A DNA stretch of 21,225 bases from a virus, in IMG/VR virus record IMGVR_UViG_3300025030_000453, positions 1 through 21,225 of that record, one strand, 5' to 3'. The notes beneath the pieces are model-generated. The model saw only the letters and a list, made by a program, of their open reading frames with translations, did not search any database and was not told the origin of the DNA. Position 1 is the stretch's first letter. Each line of letters starts with the position of its first letter. Below, piece by piece: positions 1 to 8,126 of this stretch. A program made the position numbers and the translations under genes.

Positions 1-735
1 CTTCTGGCCCTCGGTCAGCTTGATGGGCACAGGCAACTCATCGGCTTTGGCTTGGCGCAACGTGGCCATGTCCACACCAGCTGAACCACCAGATGCGCCA
101 GTGCCTGGTGTGGGCCTCTTGGTCGTTGAGCTGGGCATCATCTCACGAATCGGCTCAGCTACTTTGGCCACGGCCTGGCCAGCTCGCTTAGTTGCGGCTA
201 CAACTGGTGCAGCCACTCGACCGGCTGTAGCTGCAACAACTGGTGCCGCCATCTTGGTGCTGGCGGCCACGGCTCCGATCGGACCAACAACTGGGATGAC
301 AGGAGGGACGTTCTGGAGCACTTCGCCGACGGCTTGTACTTGCTCTTGGCCCGACTGCGTGCGAGGCGCGTAGGTCAACGCCTGGGCTCCCTGCATGGCA
401 GACTTCTGGACCAGGTTGGCCGCCTCCTGGCTGCCGAACTGGCCAGACAGGATCTGCTCAGCCAGGCCTTTCAGTGTGCCACCGATCAGACCAGCCGTGC
501 CACCAATCGCTCCAGTGCCGATCGTCAAAGCAGCTTCACCGGTGCCGACGATCTTCTCACCAAGCGATGGCTCGACGTACTCAGGCGTCGTCCCAGGCAC
601 TGTGGAGTCTGGGATCTGGTTCTTGACATCTTGGCGAGCCTGCACAAGTACAGATGCCAAGCGCCGAGCAGCATCGAGGTCGCCCGCCTTGTCGGCGTTG
701 ACCAAGGCTTGCTCAAGTTCTTGGAGTGTTGCCAT
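1..735 (-). CDS. Large internal virion/ejection protein, N-terminal part (P22 gp16 position), runs off left edge
   Basis: An open frame of 245 codons starts with ATG at 735 and has no stop before the window edge, so only the N-terminus is visible. It begins MATLQELEQALVNADKAGD and continues DAARRLASVLVQA. That amphipathic helix resembles the N-terminus of many large phage virion or ejection proteins and polyvalent proteins. Two glycine/alanine-rich hydrophobic stretches follow, at about residues 68-90 and 145-175, and could insert in a membrane during DNA ejection. The ATG overlaps the stop of the upstream gene (TAATG), which indicates translational coupling. Following P22-type gene order, this is the third ejection protein (gp16 place). 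The role is inferred mainly from position and composition, and any catalytic domain would lie outside the window. Confidence 0.72.
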   Translation of the reverse strand, partial: MATLQELEQALVNADKAGDLDAARRLASVLVQARQDVKNQIPDSTVPGTTPEYVEPSLGEKIVGTGEAALTIGTGAIGGTAGLIGGTLKGLAEQILSGQFGSQEAANLVQKSAMQGAQALTYAPRTQSGQEQVQAVGEVLQNVPPVIPVVGPIGAVAASTKMAAPVVAATAGRVAAPVVAATKRAGQAVAKVAEPIREMMPSSTTKRPTPGTGASGGSAGVDMATLRQAKADELPVPIKLTEGQK

Positions 736-2030
736 TAGCGGGCTCCTTGTGTGTACTTCTTCACGAGCGCGTCGATGTCACTGCCAGACGTGCTCACGGC
801 AGGCGTGTCGGGGATCGTCTCAGGCAGACCGGCACGCGCAGTCATGTTCTTGCGCGCCTTCATGACCAGACGCTGGGCTTCCTTGACGTTCTCAAGCAGA
901 CGCTCTGGGGACTGCTTGAGGCTGAAGTTCTGCAGAGCAGCTTGGAGCTTCTCGCCCTCGGCGTTAGACAGCGCGCCCATGCCCTTGATGTTGGGAATCT
1001 GGGCCATGAATGACTGAGACCCGAGTGTCTCGACCAAAGCCTCGAAGTCGGCCGTATCCTGGCTGAGAGTGGGCATGCGCGACGACACCGGACCGGCTGC
1101 CGAACCGATGACGCCGATCGGAGTCTTCAGGATGCGGTCGGCCGTGTTGAGCATGTTGTCCATGTTCGTGCGGGCAGACTCGAGATCGGCAGCCTTTTCG
1201 CGCACAGCACTGTCGCGCTTCTGCACCAGGTCTTGAAGCTTGAGTTGGTTCTCTTCGCGCTTGATCTGGTTGCCCTCACGAGCAATCTGAGCGTTGAGGG
1301 CGGCGATGCCAGCATTCTGCTTAGCGATCTTGATGTCCTCTTGGATCTTCGTGATGTCCCAACCTTTCTTCTGCAGGTCGAGCACGGCGCCAGACTCGGC
1401 GAACTTGGCCTCGACTGCCGCCTTCTGGGCCTTGGCCTGAGACTCAGTCAGCTTCGACGGCTGGAGCTCAGCATCACGCTGCTCACCTTGGAGCTTGGTG
1501 AATGTCTCAGTGAACTTGTCAGGACCCATGGCCGACGCCAGGAAGAGACCGGTCGAGGTCTTAGCCGTCTCGGGGCTGGTCTTGATCAGAACACCGAGGT
1601 CCTCAAGCGTCTTGGCTTCGCGCTCTTGGCCAGAGTTGCGGTAGGCCGTGGCTTGCTCAGTCAGCAGCTGCTGGGCAATCTCAGGCTTGCCTGATTGAAG
1701 CGCGGCGTAGACCTGGGTGGCTTGGCCCAGGCGCGCGTCCTTCTGCTCGGTGCTGAGCACGTCATAAGTGCGTTTGAAGTTCTCGCTCAGACTGGGGTAC
1801 TTGACCATCATGCTGGCCAAGGCCGACGGAGTCGGGTTTTGAGACAGGGCACCAAGATCAGTCTCCATCTGGATCTGCGTCTCACGCGCCTTCTGGAGGT
1901 CGAGAGCTTTTTGCTCCGCCAGATTCCGCTGGGACATCATGTTGGAGATGTTGAGTGCATTTTGAACGCCACCCATGACCGACTGAGTCGGGTCAGGGAC
2001 GTTGAGCATGTAGTTGAATGGTTGGGCCAT
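735..2030 (-). CDS. Ejection/internal virion protein (P22 gp20 position)
   Basis: This 431-aa protein starts MAQPFNYMLNVPDPTQS, a start I associate with a phage internal virion protein family that lies next to gp7-like DNA transfer proteins. The middle (about residues 190-290) is rich in K, E, Q and A with long helical or coiled-coil character. The C-terminal third has the segment IPNIKGMGALSNAEG, followed by LKQSPERLLENVKEAQRL, typical of this family. It has no membrane segment or enzymatic motif. In P22 the equivalent place is gp20 (471 aa), which is ejected with DNA and helps form the conduit through the cell envelope. The start lies 2 nt after the stop of the gp7-like gene, with AAGGTG upstream as a weak ribosome site. 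Family assignment is from pattern memory, not alignment. Confidence 0.72.
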   Translation of the reverse strand: MAQPFNYMLNVPDPTQSVMGGVQNALNISNMMSQRNLAEQKALDLQKARETQIQMETDLGALSQNPTPSALASMMVKYPSLSENFKRTYDVLSTEQKDARLGQATQVYAALQSGKPEIAQQLLTEQATAYRNSGQEREAKTLEDLGVLIKTSPETAKTSTGLFLASAMGPDKFTETFTKLQGEQRDAELQPSKLTESQAKAQKAAVEAKFAESGAVLDLQKKGWDITKIQEDIKIAKQNAGIAALNAQIAREGNQIKREENQLKLQDLVQKRDSAVREKAADLESARTNMDNMLNTADRILKTPIGVIGSAAGPVSSRMPTLSQDTADFEALVETLGSQSFMAQIPNIKGMGALSNAEGEKLQAALQNFSLKQSPERLLENVKEAQRLVMKARKNMTARAGLPETIPDTPAVSTSGSDIDALVKKYTQGAR

Positions 2031-2032
2031 GA

Positions 2033-2677
2033 TTAAAACACCTTCAAAGCTTTGAGCGTGGCGACATTGCCGATGCTGCTACCGATATTTCCCCACATCT
2101 GAGCTTGGGCCTGACCGGATGCTAGGGCCGCGCCTGCTGCCGCCTGACCTTGTTGCGTCAGAGCGTTGCCGATGTTTGCGCCAGTCTGCTGAGCTGCTGC
2201 GGCTTGGCCTGCGGCCGATGCCTGGCCGAGACCAGACACCTGACCGAGTTTGCTGAACTGAGACTCGATCAGCTGGCTCAAGAGCTGTGGGCGGAACTGG
2301 GCCAGTGTCGCCTGGACGTTGCCGCCGCGCAGCCCGCCCGTTGCTGAAGCGTTCTGCAAGATGGCGTTCTCGCCCTGCTGCATCATTGAGGTGAACTGCG
2401 GAGATTTTTCAAGCGCCTTGATGGCAGCTGCTTGGGCGTTCCCGCCAGAAAGTCCGAGTAGATCTTGTTGGCCACCAACTGCTGATTCACCGGCGTTGAC
2501 GTAAGGCGCAAGAAGTTTCTGCACCGCGTCAAACTGGCGCCGCTGTTCTGCAATAGATGCCGCACTGGCTTCGGTTTGGGCTCCTGCAGCAGACTCAGCG
2601 GCATCCGACTGGGCATTGCTTGACATGACTCCAGTGATAACAGACCCGGCCACGACAGCCGTTGCAATTCCACTCAT
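2033..2677 (-). CDS. DNA transfer/ejection protein, P22 gp7-like
   Basis: This is a 214-aa, Ala/Gly/Gln/Ser-rich protein with a hydrophobic N-terminus (residues 3-20, VVAGSVITGVMSS). Its central helix has EQRRQFDAVQKLLAPYVNAG, and then GGLRGGNVQATLAQFRPQLL. The GLRGGN...LAQFRP...LLSQLI signature is characteristic of the gp7-like DNA transfer proteins of podoviruses and their prophages. P22 gp7 is 229 aa, a comparable length. Family members sit inside the virion and are ejected into the host envelope with the genome. A strong AAGGAG ribosome site precedes the ATG, which overlaps the upstream SET gene stop (ATGA). The order gp7-like, gp20-like, gp16-like matches P22. Confidence 0.82.
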   Translation of the reverse strand: MSGIATAVVAGSVITGVMSSNAQSDAAESAAGAQTEASAASIAEQRRQFDAVQKLLAPYVNAGESAVGGQQDLLGLSGGNAQAAAIKALEKSPQFTSMMQQGENAILQNASATGGLRGGNVQATLAQFRPQLLSQLIESQFSKLGQVSGLGQASAAGQAAAAQQTGANIGNALTQQGQAAAGAALASGQAQAQMWGNIGSSIGNVATLKALKVF

Positions 2678-3540
2678 TTGGTTTCTCCTTCGATTAAATT
2701 GATGCCTGAAAGGGCAAGAGCTTGGCGGTAGTCAACTGTGACTTCCTCACCTTGACTTCCACCAGTGCAACCGGCGATGCGTTGAGTTGCCACAAGCCAA
2801 ATAGTGTCGTCATCATCTTTGACAAACTTGGCATTAGGGGTCTTCGAGTGGTTGGTGTACCTGCCAGCAGGTGTGCGGTGACCTAAGACTCGAGCTGGGG
2901 CAAGTACCTCCCCAACTTCTGCTGGCGAACTGAGGAAGACTCCCAGACCTTCGATGGTGGATGGCCTGACAGTTAACTTGGTGCCAAACCCCTCTGGCAT
3001 GTCAATCTGATCATGTGGGTTTTCAGATTGTGCACGAACAACCTCTGGCGTGAAACCGGCAAGACGAACAACTAGTTCAAAGTCTTCGCGATCTTCGCGG
3101 CGTTGATAGGTCTCAAGTTGCTTGGCGGCTTCAGCATGGGCTTGCCAAGTGGCACTCTTGTCGAGAAACATTGATTCGAGTTTGTCGATGTCACGCTCCT
3201 CGGTGGCGTAGACATTCTGCCAGATGCAGGTCTCAAGCACATAACCAAGTTTTCGACCAGGCTTACCCACAAAGATCATGGGGGCTCGTAGCACCTTGGT
3301 TTGACCATCGTCACCAACCATTGCAACGGCGCCAGTAAGCATGATATTCAGGTGGTCAAATCTCTGCGCGTGGCCAATGGCAAGAGTGCCGGCAGGCAGA
3401 GTAACTTCGCGGATGTAGATACCCGGTCCGAAGTGGTGGACAACTGGGCACTCGACTTGAGGCAGGTCCAAGAGGTGTGATTCAACCTGCTCGATTTTAG
3501 CAGGATCCACAATACTGTGAGATTGAGGCGTAGCCAGCAT
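2674..3540 (-). CDS. Cupin-SET domain fusion, putative protein lysine methyltransferase
   Basis: This 288-aa protein has two domains. Residues about 35-110 look like a cupin barrel: PAGTLAIGHAQRFDHLNIML is followed by the turn-and-strand pattern of a small-molecule-binding beta-barrel. Residues about 188-275 carry the SET hallmarks: GLGVF (198-202), the substrate/SAM motif RYTNHSKTPNA with NHS at 230-232, and GEEVTVDYR (264-272), whose Tyr is the usual catalytic residue. The Cys-rich post-SET motif is absent, as in minimal bacterial and viral SET proteins. SET enzymes transfer methyl from SAM to protein lysines; the target here is unknown. It lies between fibre-like genes and ejection-protein genes, behind its own promoter-like sequence and a strong AAGGAG site 7 nt before ATG. 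Domain identity is fairly sure; enzymatic activity is inferred. Confidence 0.85.
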   Translation of the reverse strand: MLATPQSHSIVDPAKIEQVESHLLDLPQVECPVVHHFGPGIYIREVTLPAGTLAIGHAQRFDHLNIMLTGAVAMVGDDGQTKVLRAPMIFVGKPGRKLGYVLETCIWQNVYATEERDIDKLESMFLDKSATWQAHAEAAKQLETYQRREDREDFELVVRLAGFTPEVVRAQSENPHDQIDMPEGFGTKLTVRPSTIEGLGVFLSSPAEVGEVLAPARVLGHRTPAGRYTNHSKTPNAKFVKDDDDTIWLVATQRIAGCTGGSQGEEVTVDYRQALALSGINLIEGETK

Positions 3541-3626
3541 TCAAACTCTCCTTTTTCAGGGCGGTATGAGCTGCTGGCTGCTCGTTAGGCTCAGCTGCTG
3601 TGGCATCTAGTACCACAGGTGGGCAG

Positions 3627-3657
3627 ATACTAACACGCATCCGACCACCTTGTAAAC
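3627..3657 (-). promoter_or_regulatory. Sigma70-like internal late promoter ahead of the cupin-SET gene
   Basis: The only gap over 100 bp inside the late operon (3541-3659) contains, on the minus strand, GTTTAC (3657-3652) and TAGTAT (3632-3627). This corresponds to a TTTACA -35 box and a -10 box separated by 18 nt. The GTTTAC core is the same as in the four plus-strand promoters of this window, with one extra spacer base. A start near 3620 would give an 80-nt leader before the SET gene. The leader contains a small CTGTGG...CCACAG inverted repeat. This is inferred from sequence only. Confidence 0.5.
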
Positions 3658-3659
3658 TA

Positions 3660-3995
3660 TTAGGTGATCTCTCGTCCTGATGCACTGATAGTGAGGGCTG
3701 TTGCAGCGCTGGCCAATGTGGAGATGAACCCACCAGGTTCCAGCACCTGACCAACAAGCTCTGGACAAGTATAGGCCTCGTTTGGCGCAATGGCCCGAGC
3801 TTTGACCACAAGATTGGAGTCACCGACTGCACCGGCTTCAGGAACAAGGTTGCAGTTGAACGTGGCATTGACAGCGCTTGTGTTTGTTACCGTGAACTTG
3901 TCAATAATGGTCTTGCAGTTCTGGGCGGTGTATTGGGCTGTGTCAGAGGCTTCCGCCTGCTTACGAGGGATAATGTTTTTGACGGTGACGGTCAT
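3660..3995 (-). CDS. Small virion-associated protein, unknown
   Basis: This is a 111-aa protein with no family I recognise with confidence. After a short basic start (MTVTVKNIIPRKQAEASD) it alternates beta-strand-like runs, such as DKFTVTNTSAVNATFNCNL and SNLVVKARAIAPNEAYTCPE, then GG and a Ser/Thr/Ala-rich tail ending TISASGREIT. It looks like a compact all-beta decoration, fibre-associated or head-tail accessory domain. A good AAGGAG ribosome site lies directly upstream and contains the stop of the fibre-like gene, so the two are probably co-translated. It is followed by the gap with the internal promoter. A structural role is inferred from position and fold character only. Confidence 0.7.
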   Translation of the reverse strand: MTVTVKNIIPRKQAEASDTAQYTAQNCKTIIDKFTVTNTSAVNATFNCNLVPEAGAVGDSNLVVKARAIAPNEAYTCPELVGQVLEPGGFISTLASAATALTISASGREIT

Positions 3996-4006
3996 GGTAG
4001 TTCTCC

Positions 4007-5752
4007 TTATGTGACTGATATATCGCTGATTGCTCCAGCAATAAACGTGTGGTAAAGCAGGGCGATGTCAATATTAGTGATGATTGTGCTCGTGAAGGTA
4101 TTGTCAACCGTCACTTGCAAGTAGACGTTTTTAGCGGCATTATCCGATCCAGCATCTTGGGACACAGCCCAAGTAATGGTTGGAGCTGTTCCACCACTTG
4201 CCGCATAGGCCAGGCTTTTTTCAGTACTAGTGACAACAGCAACAGGGGCGGCGGTAGCGGCATCTTGATACCCGCGCGAAATGGCACCTTGCACCTTGCC
4301 GTAAGTCGCTTGCCAATTGCGAGTAGAGGACTGTCGTGACGTCGTTATCACATAGCTGGCCTCAAACCCAACGCTGACATGGTGGCTAAACGCCGTTAAC
4401 TGAGGAATGGTGAACGTGAAGACTGTTGTAAGAGTGTTATCAACAAGAGACAGTGATTTGCTAGACACCCGGCATGGTTTTCCATTGACGGACAATGTCG
4501 TGAATGCCCCAGTATTTGGAGACGAGGCGCCGACAGGTGTTCCATCAATCGACCCGCCATCGATGTTAACAGCAGTGGCATTCTGACCAGCCATTGTGCC
4601 AAGCGTGCCAGCCAGCGCGTTCAACTCAGCTTGTGTGGCCATGTCAACAGCAAAACCAGGGTTTGGGTACGACCCACTGAGCACACCACCAGCCGTGCCT
4701 GTTGGTGCAGCACCAGCCACATCAATTGTAATGGAGCCGTCCGCATTTGTGATGGAGACGTTTGTACCAGCTGTGATGAAGGCAGATTCCCAACGATCCT
4801 GGACAGCGTCGTAAATCAAGATGTTACCAGCTGCAGGAGATACGGCATGGACGTCATCGGAGTCCCCGAGTTTCATACCAACGGACATCCTGACGAAGAT
4901 AGACCCGTTTCCTGTGCCTGTCACAACTACAATGGCCTGAGGTGTCTTCAACTGTGGTGATTCAGGTTGGACATTGGTCAAACCACCTGGAGTGGTTGGG
5001 CTGAAGTAGATCAGGTCTCCGTCAGACCAGACTTCTCCATACGGCGCACCGGTGGTGTTGATGTTTCTGACCAAACCGAAGCTGGTCACGTAGCCAAATT
5101 GGTTCGGCGCAATGTCTTGAGTAGCAATGCCAATCATGAAATGGGCCGGCACAGAACCATCGGCGACGGCCTTGGCAATTGTCAACTTGCCAGAAGCACC
5201 GACCGACCCAGTGGCCATGACTGACTGGCCATTGACAATGGCCACGCCAGACGTGTTCTTGGCGTAGTAGTGCATCTCCTGACCTGCTTGGAGAGTAACT
5301 CCATTGAACAACCCAACATCAATTGTCCCGTCGTCTGAGTTCCACTGGAGTCGGCGCTCCTGCGTGACGTGAGGTCCATCAAGAGGGAAGTCAATATAGT
5401 CAACAGTGACTGCATGGTCTTCGCGCGGCGCAGGAGCTTGGGCAAGGACCTCAAGTGCGCTGGCAATGCGGCTGAGTTCAGCCAAAGCCTGGTTGACCTT
5501 GGTGTCAGTCACAGCCTGGTTGACTTGGTTATCTTGGGCAACTGATGCCAACAGGTCCATGACAAGTTGCGCTTTAGCAGAAGCGCTGTTGGCATCAATG
5601 GAGGCCTCCTGTGACAGCCGTGCCAATGTGGCAACGTCAGCTGGAAGAATATCTCCGACCATAGAGAACAGCTTCTCGAATCGCCGTATGGATTCTTGAT
5701 CTGGCAGGAACTTTGCCAGTTGGTCTCGTGATAGTGGTTTAGGATCTGCCAT
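4007..5752 (-). CDS. Tail fibre/appendage-like structural protein
   Basis: The best start is MADPKPLSRDQLAKFLPDQ at 5752, 2 nt after the gp10-like stop. A longer frame to 5869 would overlap gp10 by 115 nt with an unlikely N-terminus. The product is 581 aa. Residues 1-110 are helical (oligomerising stalk-like, rich in A, L, Q and D). The middle (about 130-310) is a beta-rich domain with YIDFPLDGPH and LQWNSDDGTIDVGLFNG, a type seen in podoviral tail appendages. Around residue 350 comes the collagen-like/fibre linker AGGVLSGSYPNPGFAVD, common in phage fibres. The C-terminal ~170 residues are beta-rich and end IDIALLYHTF followed by a short tail. It lies where P22 has the gp26 needle/gp14 genes. 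It could be the needle or fibre, and receptor specificity cannot be read from sequence. Confidence 0.75.
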   Translation of the reverse strand: MADPKPLSRDQLAKFLPDQESIRRFEKLFSMVGDILPADVATLARLSQEASIDANSASAKAQLVMDLLASVAQDNQVNQAVTDTKVNQALAELSRIASALEVLAQAPAPREDHAVTVDYIDFPLDGPHVTQERRLQWNSDDGTIDVGLFNGVTLQAGQEMHYYAKNTSGVAIVNGQSVMATGSVGASGKLTIAKAVADGSVPAHFMIGIATQDIAPNQFGYVTSFGLVRNINTTGAPYGEVWSDGDLIYFSPTTPGGLTNVQPESPQLKTPQAIVVVTGTGNGSIFVRMSVGMKLGDSDDVHAVSPAAGNILIYDAVQDRWESAFITAGTNVSITNADGSITIDVAGAAPTGTAGGVLSGSYPNPGFAVDMATQAELNALAGTLGTMAGQNATAVNIDGGSIDGTPVGASSPNTGAFTTLSVNGKPCRVSSKSLSLVDNTLTTVFTFTIPQLTAFSHHVSVGFEASYVITTSRQSSTRNWQATYGKVQGAISRGYQDAATAAPVAVVTSTEKSLAYAASGGTAPTITWAVSQDAGSDNAAKNVYLQVTVDNTFTSTIITNIDIALLYHTFIAGAISDISVT

Positions 5753-5754
5753 AG

Positions 5755-7173
5755 TCAATACGCCAAAGGTTCGACGCGTGCCTCTAAGCGCGCAACTGAG
5801 ATGTGTGCTTTGCTTGTACCACGGAAACGTTGGATGCGCCAATTGCGCATATGGCCCTGCTGCAACCAAATGATGCGCTTGTTTCTATCACCGAGTTTCC
5901 CAACTTTCGCCATCTTTTCTTGACTCCATGTCTCACCATCTGCTGAGTATGATGTTGAGATTGTCGGGTCATCGCCAAATGCGACACGGCCAGTCAGGCA
6001 CACGAGCTCAAGCTCATGGAAGATGGCTCCGCGCCCTTCGTTGTAGACGACGATGGTGCCAAACTCCCAGCGCACGTGGTCGCCATAGTGAGATGAGATG
6101 TTCTCGACAAGGTGGCCGTGAGTCGTAGACTGCGTATCGCCGCACAGCCATTTGTCATAGCACCAGACAAGGTTTCGTGCGCGGTATTGACTCCAACCAT
6201 CAAGTGAACTTGTTAAGTGGAACCACACAGGTTCCTCAAGTTCGGCAGACGCCGTCGCATCGTAGACGAGAGTCTGATCTGCAAGATGGATGAACAGGTG
6301 CTGGTGGCCCTTATCTACACGTGCCTCCATGACGATTTGCGACAATTGTGCCTCGGTGTAGGTGGCCAAGATCTGGTCTACTTCGCGCGTGGCAATCTTG
6401 ATGGCTTGCGAGTTTGACCCGATGTAGACAGATGGAGCCTCATTCCTGCCGCCACCAACAAACGCCGCCGCCTCCATGAACATGGCGCATGCATGTGTGC
6501 CAACGCAACCCTTCTGAACCTGGGCTCCATCAATTCGCTGGAACGGAAAGAAGTCGCCACCAATGTTGTCAAACACTTCGATGGTGTACCTGTTCAGTGC
6601 GTAGACTTCATTGCGGATCTTGACGAGGGCTTTGACAGGATCAGGATCGGCTTCAGAGCTTCCGTACTTCAAGGGATTGATGACGAACGGGTTGTTGAGC
6701 TCAGTGACAATGAGGAACTCACCGTCGGTCGTCATGAAGTAGCCATCGACCCAGACAAAGTCGACGACGTAGCCAATGGTTTGGTCTAGGCCCTGGGCAG
6801 CACCAGTGAGACGACGCAGGCGGACCCCGTCGTACAGGTACAACTCGCCAGATGAGGCGATGCCAAGGTAGTCAAATGAATAGTCGAAGGTAACCTGCCC
6901 AGAGCCGCCGACAAAGCCGATTGATTCGTGGGACCCGTCAGAGAGAATCTTGATCAGTTCACCACCCATCACGCGGTAGCAAAAGCCGTTCCAGTTAATG
7001 CCACCACGGTCAACACCAGGACCAATGCCAAATTGGACCAGACCATCTGCCGGGCGGAGGTAACCATTTGAGATGCCCTGCTGCTTAGGCACTGGTACCA
7101 TGTTCACTGGGTACGACGTGCGGAAGTCTGCGACGCCGTCAGTGTAAATGCCGTTGAGGACTGGGATCTGCAT
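5755..7173 (-). CDS. Packaged DNA stabilisation protein, P22 gp10-like (tail hub)
   Basis: The protein is 472 aa, the same length I recall for P22 gp10. Recognisable family segments are PVNMVPVPKQQGISNGYLRP near the N-terminus (P22: PVNMLATPKE...SGYLRS), the central APSVYIGSNSQAIKIATREV, the VYDATAS strand, and near the C-terminus NKRIIWLQQGHMRNWRIQRF. In P22, gp10 forms a hexameric ring below gp4 that plugs the portal so packaged DNA does not leak, and it holds the needle and tailspikes. It follows the gp4-like gene (after a 151-aa ORF), as in P22, and overlaps nothing. The ribosome site (GGGTGGGC) is weak. The call is strong. Confidence 0.93.
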   Translation of the reverse strand: MQIPVLNGIYTDGVADFRTSYPVNMVPVPKQQGISNGYLRPADGLVQFGIGPGVDRGGINWNGFCYRVMGGELIKILSDGSHESIGFVGGSGQVTFDYSFDYLGIASSGELYLYDGVRLRRLTGAAQGLDQTIGYVVDFVWVDGYFMTTDGEFLIVTELNNPFVINPLKYGSSEADPDPVKALVKIRNEVYALNRYTIEVFDNIGGDFFPFQRIDGAQVQKGCVGTHACAMFMEAAAFVGGGRNEAPSVYIGSNSQAIKIATREVDQILATYTEAQLSQIVMEARVDKGHQHLFIHLADQTLVYDATASAELEEPVWFHLTSSLDGWSQYRARNLVWCYDKWLCGDTQSTTHGHLVENISSHYGDHVRWEFGTIVVYNEGRGAIFHELELVCLTGRVAFGDDPTISTSYSADGETWSQEKMAKVGKLGDRNKRIIWLQQGHMRNWRIQRFRGTSKAHISVARLEARVEPLAY

Positions 7174-7176
7174 GGC

Positions 7177-7632
7177 TTAGCCCACCCGATACCAAGTGTC
7201 TGTCACGCCATCGAAGCGCAGGCGGAAGAACGCGTTGGCCGCCAAGGCAGTTGGTGCACCAGTGACCGTTGCCCCGTTTGCGTTGATCGTCAACGTCGTC
7301 ACGGCTTGCGTGCAATTCACCAGAATCTCCTGCCGATCGACGCAGTTGGCCACGGCAGGAAGGATCAACGTACCGGCTGCAAAGCCGCCAGTTGGTGTGA
7401 GCACCAACCACACGCTGTCGGAGTCATTGTTGATCTGGACGCTAAAACCAGTTGCTGACGGTGCGGCGTACTGAGTGATTTTGTCGTCAGCCGCGGTGAT
7501 GCCTTCTTGGAAGAAGGACTTCAACAGCGAGAGCGAAGACTTGCGGGCATCGCCGTTCGATGACGAGTAGATGGGAACCTGATCGCCTGGCTGGACTTGA
7601 TCGGTGGCCGTGAGTTGATTGATTTGTGGCAT
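7177..7632 (-). CDS. Small structural protein, unknown (between gp4-like and gp10-like)
   Basis: This 151-aa protein starts with the pattern INQL...DQVQPGDQVPIYSSSNGDARK, then a helix (SLSLLKSFFQEG). I know this kind of N-terminus from phage head- or tail-associated proteins whose function is undescribed. The remainder (about residues 60-151) is beta-rich with Thr/Val repeats and ends WYRVG, which fits a small jelly-roll or Ig-like decoration domain. It is preceded by AGGAGAACC at good distance and separated by 11 nt from the gp4-like gene. In P22 gp4 and gp10 are adjacent, so this is an insertion relative to P22. A capsid/tail decoration role is a guess from position. Confidence 0.75.
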   Translation of the reverse strand: MPQINQLTATDQVQPGDQVPIYSSSNGDARKSSLSLLKSFFQEGITAADDKITQYAAPSATGFSVQINNDSDSVWLVLTPTGGFAAGTLILPAVANCVDRQEILVNCTQAVTTLTINANGATVTGAPTALAANAFFRLRFDGVTDTWYRVG

Positions 7633-7643
7633 TGTTGGTTCTC

Positions 7644-8123
7644 CTAGTTGAACTCGATTTGGCTGTCTTCGCCTGCAAGCAGCGGATCAACCGGGTGGCG
7701 AAGGAATGGGTTGTCGATGCGCCAAGGCTTGTGGCCAGAACCAGCAGGCATCATTCCAGGTAGTTGCTGCTCAGGAGGCATTGCCGCCAGTGCCAACAAC
7801 GTGTCGTAGGACATCTTGGCCGAGGCCTTGGTCTCAACTGCAACAGCTTTGCCAAACCCAGGGGCGATGCGGATCCCGAGGTTCAAGTAGATGGCCTCAT
7901 TGGCAGAATCAGGCACGTTGGTTGCTTCATCGAGGTCACTGTTCTGAGGGCTCGATGGGATTGGGTAACCAAGCCGGATCCCCTTAGCATTCCAAGATGC
8001 CATCATGGAGTCCAGCCGGTTCAAGGCGCTTTGCAGCTGCTCAGGAGTCAGGTCGAAGACGTAAGCCGCCAACCCGACTTCTTCGAAGGCCTGTGTGACG
8101 AATTGGCGCTTAGTCCAGCCCAT
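7644..8123 (-). CDS. Tail accessory factor, P22 gp4-like (portal-binding head completion)
   Basis: A 159-aa protein (P22 gp4 is about 166). The N-terminal half is helical: FVTQAFEEVGLAAYVFDLTP, then ALNRLDSMMASWNAKGIRLGY. This matches the gp4 pattern of two helices around the LxxMMAxW core and the GI..GY segment. The family feature of a conserved NLGIRIAPGFGK helix follows (P22: NLACRIAPDYAL), and the C-terminus has PTGSG-like AGSGHKPWRI. P22 gp4 binds the portal dodecamer after packaging and extends it for gp10. An AAGGAG ribosome site precedes ATG and contains the upstream stop. Assignment is based on residue pattern, length and synteny. Confidence 0.9.
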   Translation of the reverse strand: MGWTKRQFVTQAFEEVGLAAYVFDLTPEQLQSALNRLDSMMASWNAKGIRLGYPIPSSPQNSDLDEATNVPDSANEAIYLNLGIRIAPGFGKAVAVETKASAKMSYDTLLALAAMPPEQQLPGMMPAGSGHKPWRIDNPFLRHPVDPLLAGEDSQIEFN

Positions 8124-8126
8124 GGT

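Noticed and set aside
3497-3640. 47-aa minus-strand ORF (begins MRVSICPPVVLDAT) with AGGTGG upstream
   Set aside because: Its ATG lies inside the spacer of the proposed promoter, so that promoter's transcript would not contain its start, and it overlaps the SET gene start by 44 nt. It could only be read from an upstream transcript; insufficient support.
4007-5869. Longer start of the fibre-like gene at 5869
   Set aside because: It would overlap the gp10-like gene by 115 nt; the first 39 residues are the gp10 coding region in another frame, and ATG 5752 sits 2 nt after the gp10 stop.
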